A program made the translations under genes and the position numbers. DNA of 9,933 nt from CAYXTC01 sp964479375. Its GTDB lineage: Bacteria; Patescibacteriota; Minisyncoccia; Minisyncoccales; GWA2-38-27. The notes beneath the pieces are model-generated. The model was not told the DNA's origin. It saw only the letters and a program-made list of their open reading frames with translations, and searched no databases. This document shows, in pieces, positions 5,534 to 9,933 of the stretch. The stretch is taken from positions 1 to 9,933 of the forward strand of contig CAYZKD010000021.1 in NCBI GenBank assembly GCA_964479375.1. The letters run 5' to 3'. Every line of letters starts with the position of its first letter. The first letter of the stretch is position 1.

Positions 5534-7977
5534 TATCCGAACTTAGGATAACAGCATTTCTTATATTTTATCGGCTCACCCGTTTTAGGATCCTTTTTGC
5601 CGCAAGGACAAGGATCATTCCTGCCGGGGGCCCTTTTGTCTAACTGAGAGGACTGAAGGGGCTTGCCGGTAATTTCTGCCTGAAAAACTGCATTGGCAAT
5701 GGTGTATTCGATTGAAGAAATCAATTGCTGGAACATTCTATGCCCTTCTTTTTTGTATTCTACTAAAGGATCCTGCTGTCCATATGCTCTTAACTTCACG
5801 GAGTCTCTTAAGCGGGACATATTATCTAGATGCTCCACCCAAAAGGTATCAAAAACCTTAAGGCAGACTGCCTTCTCTATTTTTCTCATACTCTCTTCTC
5901 CCATTCCCTGCTCTCTCTTTCTGTAATCTCCCTCAGAAAATCCTTGTTTTTTAACAATGTCTAGAATATAGGATCTTAATTCTTGAGGCTTTTTTGATTT
6001 CTTTAATATCTCGTCTCTTTTTTTGTAAAAAACCTCTCTCTGCTTGTTCATTACATTATCGTATTCTAATAAATGCTTTCTGGCATCAAAATTAAAGCCC
6101 TCTATTTTTGACTGAGCAGACTCTATCGCCCTAGAAACCATTTTGGCCTCTATGGGCTCTGATTCCGGTATTTTTAAAACCTCCATAAAGTGCTGGATTC
6201 TCTCCCCCCCAAAAACTCTCATTAGGTCGTCTTCCAAAGAAACAAAGAACTGAGAAGAACCCGGATCTCCCTGCCTGCCAGACCTTCCTCTCAATTGATT
6301 GTCTATTCTTCTGGCCTCGTGCCTTTCTGTGCCCAAAACATGCAAGCCGCCTGCCTTTACAACTTTTTCTTTATCCTCCACCTCTTGGGGATTCCCCCCC
6401 AGAACAATGTCTACTCCCCTTCCCGCCATATTGGTGGCTATGGTAACAGCCTCCGATCTTCCGGCCTGGGCTATTATCTCTCCTTCTTTTTGATGATTTT
6501 TAGCGTTTAATATCTGATGAGGAATGCCTTCTTTTTGGAGAAGCCTTCCTAAGTATTCGTTCTTTTCAATGGAAACTGTGCCCACTAAAACAGGCTGACC
6601 TCTTTCGTGTCTCTGTTTTATCTCTCTAACTATTGCTTTAAACTTGCCGTTCAGGTTTTTATAAATTCTGTCAGAAAAGTCCTCCCTTATCATGGGCCGG
6701 TTGGTGGGAACAATAATGGTTTCTAATCCGTAAACTTTGTCAAACTCTTCCGCCGAAGTGGCAGCAGTACCTGTCATCCCCGCCAGCTTCTGGTACATTC
6801 TAAAGTAGTTTTGAAAACTGATACTGGCTAAGGTTTTGGACTCGGGCTGTATTCCGATCCCTTCTTTGGCTTCTACTGCCTGATGAAGCCCACCGGACCA
6901 TCTTCTGCCGGGCATCAGCCTTCCTGTAAACTCGTCTACTATTATTACCTTTCCCTCTTTCACCACATAATCTTTATCTCTCTGGAAAAAAGTCTTGGCT
7001 TTCAAGGCCGACTCCAATTGATGGGTTGTGGTAATGTCGTTCTCTCCCCAAGGATCAAATCCCAACCTCTGAACAATCTTGTCCTGGCCCTCTTCTGTAA
7101 AGGTGGCGGATTTCGTCTGCTCATCCAATTCATAATCTTCGTTCTTTTTTAAGCCAGAGGCAATCTGGGCGAATTTATAATACTTGTCTGTGGACTCTTC
7201 TTCTCTTCCGGAGATAATAAGAGGGGTTCTGGCCTCGTCTATTAGCACAGAGTCTATCTCGTCAATAATAGCGTAATTGAAGCCTCTCTGCGCTTTTTGG
7301 TCCAGGCCATGAGCCATATTGTCTCTTAAATAATCAAATCCAAACTCGTTGTTGGTGCCGTAAGTAATATCCGCCTGATAGGCCTCTTTTCGGGAACTCG
7401 GCCTCAGGAAATCCTCTACCACTTTAAAAGAACCGAATTCGTCCCTTATCTCGTCTTTTTCTTCCAATGTCTTTTTGTACTCTGGATCATAACAAAAAGC
7501 CTGCTCGTGATTGAGACAGCCAACCCTAAGGCCTAGGAGGTGATATATCTGCCCCATCCAAACAGCATCTCTCCTTGCTAAATAGTCATTAACTGTTATC
7601 AAATGAACACCTCGTTGGGTTAGAGCATTAAGGTAAACAGGCATGGTAGAAGCCAGGGTCTTTCCTTCCCCTGTTTTCATTTCTGCTATCTTGCCCTGGT
7701 GAAGAATAATCCCTCCCATAACCTGAGCGTCGAAGTGGCGCTGATCCAGTGTTCTCTTGGAGGCCTCTCTCGCTAGGGCGAAAGCCTCGGGCAAAAGATC
7801 GTCCAACTGCTCCCCCTTTTCCAGCCTCTTTTTAAACTCTTCTGTTTTTTCTTTGAGGTTCTCTTGAGGTATTTTTTCAAAATCCGGCTCAAGGGAATTA
7901 ACCCTTTCTACTAAAGGACTTATCTTCCCAAGGTATTTCTGGTTGGGATCTCCAAATAATTTCTTGAAGAGTGGCAT
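5533..7977 (-). CDS. secA: Preprotein translocase ATPase SecA
   Basis: SecA is the ATPase that drives preproteins through SecYEG. In this 814-residue protein, NBD1 holds Walker A MKTGEGKT (100-107) and the DEAD-type Walker B DEID (239-242) with VLIDEARTPLIISG. The preprotein cross-linking domain follows (about 222-370). NBD2 has NMAGRGVDIVLGG (516-528) and the arginine-finger motif QLRGRSGRQGDPG (561-573). The scaffold helix with EHLDNMSRLRDSVKLRAYGQ is at 715-734. The C-terminus is a zinc-binding SEC-C motif with Cys790, Cys792, Cys808 and Cys809, but a longer loop (KDPKTGEPI) replaces the usual short one. Two oddities are an insert of about 30 residues in NBD1 (about 160-198) and a helical wing region much shorter than in E. 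coli SecA (about 658-697). The start lies 4 nt after the hpf stop, with GGAAGGAAA inside hpf acting as the ribosome binding site. Confidence 0.98.
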   Translation of the reverse strand: MPLFKKLFGDPNQKYLGKISPLVERVNSLEPDFEKIPQENLKEKTEEFKKRLEKGEQLDDLLPEAFALAREASKRTLDQRHFDAQVMGGIILHQGKIAEMKTGEGKTLASTMPVYLNALTQRGVHLITVNDYLARRDAVWMGQIYHLLGLRVGCLNHEQAFCYDPEYKKTLEEKDEIRDEFGSFKVVEDFLRPSSRKEAYQADITYGTNNEFGFDYLRDNMAHGLDQKAQRGFNYAIIDEIDSVLIDEARTPLIISGREEESTDKYYKFAQIASGLKKNEDYELDEQTKSATFTEEGQDKIVQRLGFDPWGENDITTTHQLESALKAKTFFQRDKDYVVKEGKVIIVDEFTGRLMPGRRWSGGLHQAVEAKEGIGIQPESKTLASISFQNYFRMYQKLAGMTGTAATSAEEFDKVYGLETIIVPTNRPMIREDFSDRIYKNLNGKFKAIVREIKQRHERGQPVLVGTVSIEKNEYLGRLLQKEGIPHQILNAKNHQKEGEIIAQAGRSEAVTIATNMAGRGVDIVLGGNPQEVEDKEKVVKAGGLHVLGTERHEARRIDNQLRGRSGRQGDPGSSQFFVSLEDDLMRVFGGERIQHFMEVLKIPESEPIEAKMVSRAIESAQSKIEGFNFDARKHLLEYDNVMNKQREVFYKKRDEILKKSKKPQELRSYILDIVKKQGFSEGDYRKREQGMGEESMRKIEKAVCLKVFDTFWVEHLDNMSRLRDSVKLRAYGQQDPLVEYKKEGHRMFQQLISSIEYTIANAVFQAEITGKPLQSSQLDKRAPGRNDPCPCGKKDPKTGEPIKYKKCCYPKFG

Positions 7978-7981
7978 TGTG

Positions 7982-8413
7982 TTAATTTCCTTCCAGCCTG
8001 TCCCTTCTCCCCTTTTTTTTGAATCTTGCTAGAGGAGAGAGATTAATAAGTCTCTTAAAAAATCTTCTCTTTCTTGTGGAGACAGCTCTGGATTTTCCTT
8101 TATACTTTTTCAGTTCTCTTTTAAGTTCATCTTTCAGTTCATCAACAGCCTCTTTCCAGTTTTCTCCCCGGGCATCAACCCATATTTCCTTGCCCGGAAG
8201 ACCGACGGTGGTCTCTGCTCTGTAATAGGGGCCCTTTTTATGGTGCTGGGTTGTTTTTTCTATTTCGATATGATTTTGGACCGCAGCCTTTCCTCCCGGA
8301 AAATCTCCTTCATTAACATTAATAAACCTGTCCAGTTCTCCTATTTTTTCTTCTATATACTGCTTTAACTCTTCGGTGGCCTCAAGGTTTTTGGTGCGAA
8401 TATTAATTTGCAT
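7982..8413 (-). CDS. hpf: Ribosome hibernation promoting factor, S30AE family
   Basis: HPF/RaiA proteins bind the 30S decoding region and silence ribosomes in stress or stationary phase. This 143-residue protein starts MQINIRTKNLEATEELKQYI and keeps the beta-alpha-beta-beta-beta-alpha layout of the S30AE domain to about residue 105, including the conserved EIEKTTQHHKKGPYYRAE strand and the WKEAVDELKDELKRELKKYK helix. The long-HPF C-terminal dimerisation domain is absent. Instead, a very basic tail (RKRRFFKR and RFKKKGRRDR, about 110-141) follows, which could hold rRNA; this is inference. I chose the ATG at 8413 because the in-frame ATG eight codons upstream adds residues outside the domain. 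No strong promoter lies between it and repeat copy 2, so it is probably transcribed with murB through the repeat. It is 4 nt from secA. Confidence 0.93.
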   Translation of the reverse strand: MQINIRTKNLEATEELKQYIEEKIGELDRFINVNEGDFPGGKAAVQNHIEIEKTTQHHKKGPYYRAETTVGLPGKEIWVDARGENWKEAVDELKDELKRELKKYKGKSRAVSTRKRRFFKRLINLSPLARFKKKGRRDRLEGN

Positions 8414-8461
8414 AATTGTTATTGTTTTAGAGCGCATGATTCTGACTGCTCATCTCTCTGA

Positions 8462-8560
8462 GAAGCCAGAGAGTGGGTGATTTCAAGGCTTGCCGACGAG
8501 GCATAGTCTGTGCGCTGCGGCGAGGGGACGTAACGAAGAAATCATTCATTCTCTGGCTTC
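8462..8560. repeat. Inverted repeat, hairpin A of repeat copy 2
   Basis: The 23-nt arms at 8462-8484 and 8538-8560 pair along their whole length except three positions, which become G-U wobbles if the plus strand is read as RNA. The loop is 53 nt and GC-rich. Confidence 0.85.
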
Positions 8561-8565
8561 CCCAA

Positions 8566-8671
8566 GGGCATTAATATTTTACCTCATCTGCGCGAGTTTT
8601 CCTCGGGACGAGGCACCAAGGCATCGCCTCCTCGAAAGAACTCGCACGTCTGAAGCAAAATCTTAATGCCC
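8566..8671. repeat. Inverted repeat, hairpin B of repeat copy 2
   Basis: The 33-nt arms at 8566-8598 and 8639-8671 pair with about seven differences. Three of these become G-U wobbles if the minus strand is RNA, and the rest cluster in an internal loop. In copy 1 the outer nine base pairs are lost, because the right-hand TTAATGCCC is replaced. Confidence 0.8.
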
Positions 8672-9628
8672 AGAGGATGATAGTTCAAATCCTGTGCTCC
8701 TTATAATTTGTATTTCTTCTTTTAAATTTATACCAAATTTGTTTTTTACCTTCTCTTTTGCCAGCTCAACTAGCCGGATAACATCTTTTGCTTTGGCTTT
8801 GCCTATGTTGATAATAAAGTTGGCATGCTGGTCTGAAAACTTAGCACCTCCTATCCTTTTTCCTTTCAGCCCGCATTTTTCTATTAAATAGGCAGAAGGA
8901 ATTACTCCTTTATGGTTGAATTCTTCCAGTTCTGGAAACTGGGAGACAAGTTCTGGATCTTTTATCTGTCCCTCATAATTCACAAAGACAGAGCCTGCTG
9001 AAGGAAAGTAGAGAGGATGTTTTTGTTTTCTGTATTCTGCGTACCTTTTTATCTCCTCTCTGCTTTTTTGAGAATCCCCCTGTTTTAATTTAAGAACGGC
9101 CGAAATAATTATTAGATCTTTTTGTTTCTTGAAAATGCTGCTTTTGGTTTCAAAGAGGCATTCTTCCTTATCCAGAGAATTAAATTCCAAAGTGTTAGTA
9201 TCTAAGACTGTAACGCTCTCTATTATATCGCCCATCCTTTTTCCAAAGGCCTGAGCGTTTCCGTAAATAGCACCTCCTAAGGTTCCCGGAATGCCTACTG
9301 CCCATTCCAATCCCGTTAAAGAGTTCTTTAAAGAAAAGCTGACTACTGAAATCAAGGAGGTTCCCGCTCCTGAATTTAATTTCTCTCCTTCCCTTTCGGG
9401 AGCATCTGTCTCAATCTTTATAACCATCCCTCCATACCCTTTGTCCGGAAATAAAAGGTTTGTCCCCTCTCCAATGATTAAATAAGGAAGTTTCTTATCT
9501 CTGGTGTAATTTAAAACCTTTAACAGATCTTCTTTCTTTTTGAAGACAAAAAAATAACGAGCCGGGCCCCCTATTTCAAAACTACTGTATTCTGCCAAAG
9601 AGACATTTTCTTTTGTTCCAGGTAACAT
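8663..9628 (-). CDS. murB: UDP-N-acetylenolpyruvoylglucosamine reductase MurB
   Basis: MurB is the FAD-dependent cytosolic enzyme that reduces UDP-GlcNAc-enolpyruvate to UDP-MurNAc with NADPH, the second committed step of peptidoglycan synthesis. In the 321-residue product the FAD-binding part has YSSFEIGGPA (14-23), IIGEGTNLLF (51-60) and LEWAVGIPGTLGGAIYGNA (107-125). The C-terminal domain has SAGSVF (210-215) with the catalytic Ser213, AYLIEKCGLKGKRIGGAKFS (246-265) and HANFIIN (268-274). The catalytic Glu is in LKEEIQII (302-309). The family normally ends within a few residues of this point. Here about 12 more residues (RSTGFELSSSGH) and the TAA come from repeat copy 2, a tail probably added by the repeat. 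The ATG at 9628 has only a distant GAAGG upstream, as possible ribosome binding site. Confidence 0.96.
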   Translation of the reverse strand: MLPGTKENVSLAEYSSFEIGGPARYFFVFKKKEDLLKVLNYTRDKKLPYLIIGEGTNLLFPDKGYGGMVIKIETDAPEREGEKLNSGAGTSLISVVSFSLKNSLTGLEWAVGIPGTLGGAIYGNAQAFGKRMGDIIESVTVLDTNTLEFNSLDKEECLFETKSSIFKKQKDLIIISAVLKLKQGDSQKSREEIKRYAEYRKQKHPLYFPSAGSVFVNYEGQIKDPELVSQFPELEEFNHKGVIPSAYLIEKCGLKGKRIGGAKFSDQHANFIINIGKAKAKDVIRLVELAKEKVKNKFGINLKEEIQIIRSTGFELSSSGH

Positions 9629-9667
9629 ATGTCCATTGTCGCCTTCAATTTAACAAAAATCAAGTCT

Positions 9668-9729
9668 AAAAAAACCAGGAGGAGCTGACTCCAATACTAA
9701 GTTTTTTGTGAGCGCTTTGCCCTCCTGGC
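9668..9729 (-). ncRNA. Predicted small RNA 2 or murB leader attenuator (about 62 nt)
   Basis: The minus-strand promoter at 9737-9764 predicts a start near 9729, so the RNA would begin GCCAGGAGG. Its first bases pair with CCTCCTGG just before seven Ts, so the 5' and 3' ends close on each other and form a terminator. The inner region contains GCGCTCAC, an A6 run and ACTTAGTATTGGAGTC, which are complementary to small RNA 1. It could be a free small RNA, or, since murB lies about 40 nt downstream, a leader that controls read-through into murB. No known riboswitch class was recognised. The prediction rests on promoter and terminator pattern only. Confidence 0.5.
9675..9728 (-). terminator. Terminator-like hairpin upstream of murB
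   Basis: A perfect 8-bp inverted repeat, CCAGGAGG (9675-9682) and CCTCCTGG (9721-9728), is followed on the minus strand by seven Ts (9674-9668). A smaller hairpin, GGAG-TCAG-CTCC, overlaps its 3' arm and could compete with it. The 38-nt loop is long for a terminator. Confidence 0.55.
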
Positions 9730-9736
9730 ATTATTT

Positions 9737-9764
9737 ATTATAGAGGATGTGTGAAATATTGCAA
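9737..9764 (-). promoter_or_regulatory. Promoter for small RNA 2 and murB
   Basis: On the minus strand TTGCAA (9764-9759), a 16-nt spacer and a perfect TATAAT (9742-9737) form one of the best promoters in the window. The predicted start is about 9729. Confidence 0.75.
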
Positions 9765-9765
9765 T

Positions 9766-9802
9766 AAAAAAACAGAAGGCCTCGCATATGTGAGGTCTTC
9801 TG
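9766..9802 (-). terminator. Intrinsic terminator of small RNA 1
   Basis: The hairpin at 9773-9802 has an 11-bp stem (CAGAAGG/CTTCTG plus CCTC/GAGG, with one G-U), a short loop around CATATG and seven Ts after it on the minus strand (9772-9766). No T-run follows on the plus strand, so it acts right to left. Confidence 0.85.
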
Positions 9803-9838
9803 CCAACTTAGTAGAGTCTCCTAAAAGGAGCGCTCACT
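9766..9838 (-). ncRNA. Predicted small RNA 1 (about 73 nt)
   Basis: A strong promoter (9845-9873) and an intrinsic terminator (9766-9802) on the same strand bracket about 73 nt with no open reading frame worth noting. The predicted RNA has a 5-bp hairpin CTCCT-TTT-AGGAG (9819-9831 region), an unpaired linker ACTCTACTAAGTTGG and the terminator hairpin, a typical layout for a small RNA with a single-stranded seed. Parts are complementary to small RNA 2. It matches no RNA family I recognise. Confidence 0.55.
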
Positions 9839-9844
9839 GATTAA

Positions 9845-9873
9845 ATGTTAGCAAATTTAACTTATTTTGTCAA
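9845..9873 (-). promoter_or_regulatory. Promoter for small RNA 1
   Basis: On the minus strand a perfect TTGACA (9873-9868), a 17-nt spacer and TAACAT (9850-9845) predict a start near 9838, just before GTGAGCGCTCC. Confidence 0.75.
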
Positions 9874-9886
9874 GTAGGTGTATAAT
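9857..9886 (+). promoter_or_regulatory. Possible divergent promoter leading out of the window
   Basis: On the plus strand TATAAT (9881-9886) is preceded at 18 nt by TTAACT (9857-9862). It would transcribe rightwards out of the window and overlaps the -35 of the small RNA 1 promoter. The 47 bases that follow show no gene start I can support. Confidence 0.4.
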
Positions 9887-9933
9887 GCCACCCATTTTTA
9901 GACTCTGCAGGTAAATTAAAGTTTGAAATAGCC

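Larger units (their letters stand above)
8446..8699. repeat. Structured interspersed repeat, copy 2 (254 bp)
   Basis: This is the second copy of the element at 2394-2681, in the same orientation. The sequence shows two long hairpins in tandem. Hairpin A has arms 8462-8484 and 8538-8560 (23 bp with three positions that are G-U on the plus strand). Hairpin B has arms 8566-8598 and 8639-8671 (33 nt, beginning GGGCATTAA and ending TTAATGCCC, with a small internal loop). A further 7-bp hairpin, CTCTCTG-AGAAGC-CAGAGAG, sits at 8454-8473 and competes with hairpin A. The right end enters the murB coding sequence and provides its last codons. No transposase and no clear target-site duplication are seen. 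On the plus strand the right end reads GTTCAAATCC, like a tRNA T-loop, but no complete tRNA is present. Confidence 0.9.

Noticed and set aside
8446..8699. Integron attC site or CRISPR array
   Set aside because: The conserved attC core (GTTRRRY / RYYYAAC) is not present at the ends, and there are no regularly spaced short repeats with unique spacers.
34..9628. Alternative genetic code with TGA read as glycine
   Set aside because: TGA is a natural stop at family-typical ends in secF and the phosphodiesterase, and no in-frame TGA interrupts a gene.
9668..9729. preQ1 or another small riboswitch in the murB leader
   Set aside because: The A-rich segment after a small stem is suggestive, but the loop lacks the bases needed to form the preQ1 pseudoknot and MurB has no link to queuosine.

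Overview
The window is AT-rich and reads as a chromosomal fragment of a small-genome bacterium, most likely a Candidate Phyla Radiation / Patescibacteria member of Parcubacteria type. This assignment is inferred from compact genes, short or overlapping junctions, short versions of core proteins, and a SecA with an extra segment in its first nucleotide-binding domain that I associate with that group. TGA is used as a stop codon by at least three genes (secF, the phosphodiesterase and the Cys-rich protein), so the code is the standard bacterial one, not the code in which TGA means glycine.

Every protein gene lies on the minus strand, so transcription runs right to left. In that order: two predicted tandem small RNAs (about 9838-9766 and 9729-9668), murB, a structured repeat (copy 2), hpf, secA, a TSUP-family membrane protein, a cold-shock protein, a small Cys-rich protein of unknown function, an MJ0936/YfcE-type phosphodiesterase, a DUF1614 membrane protein, repeat copy 1, secD and secF. 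Two strong intrinsic terminators (4418-4463 and 3856-3881) bracket the Cys-rich gene and split the window into transcription units. hpf-secA-TSUP, phosphodiesterase-DUF1614 and secD-secF are tightly packed (4-nt gap, 1-nt overlap, 4-nt overlap, 2-nt gap), as expected for translationally coupled genes.

The main biological theme is protein export: SecA (motor) and SecD/SecF (proton-driven pulling complex) are present, but not SecYEG. Around them are cell-wall precursor synthesis (MurB), ribosome hibernation (HPF), RNA chaperoning (CSP) and two small integral membrane proteins.

The most unusual content is non-coding. A roughly 250-290 bp element occurs twice with a 190-bp core identical at 188 positions. 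It can fold into two long imperfect hairpins, and each copy abuts the 3' end of a gene; in murB it supplies the last codons and the stop. Upstream of murB, two consecutive promoter-to-terminator cassettes would make small RNAs of about 73 and 62 nt that are complementary to each other in three blocks (23 bp in total). Both are visible in the sequence, but their function is inference.
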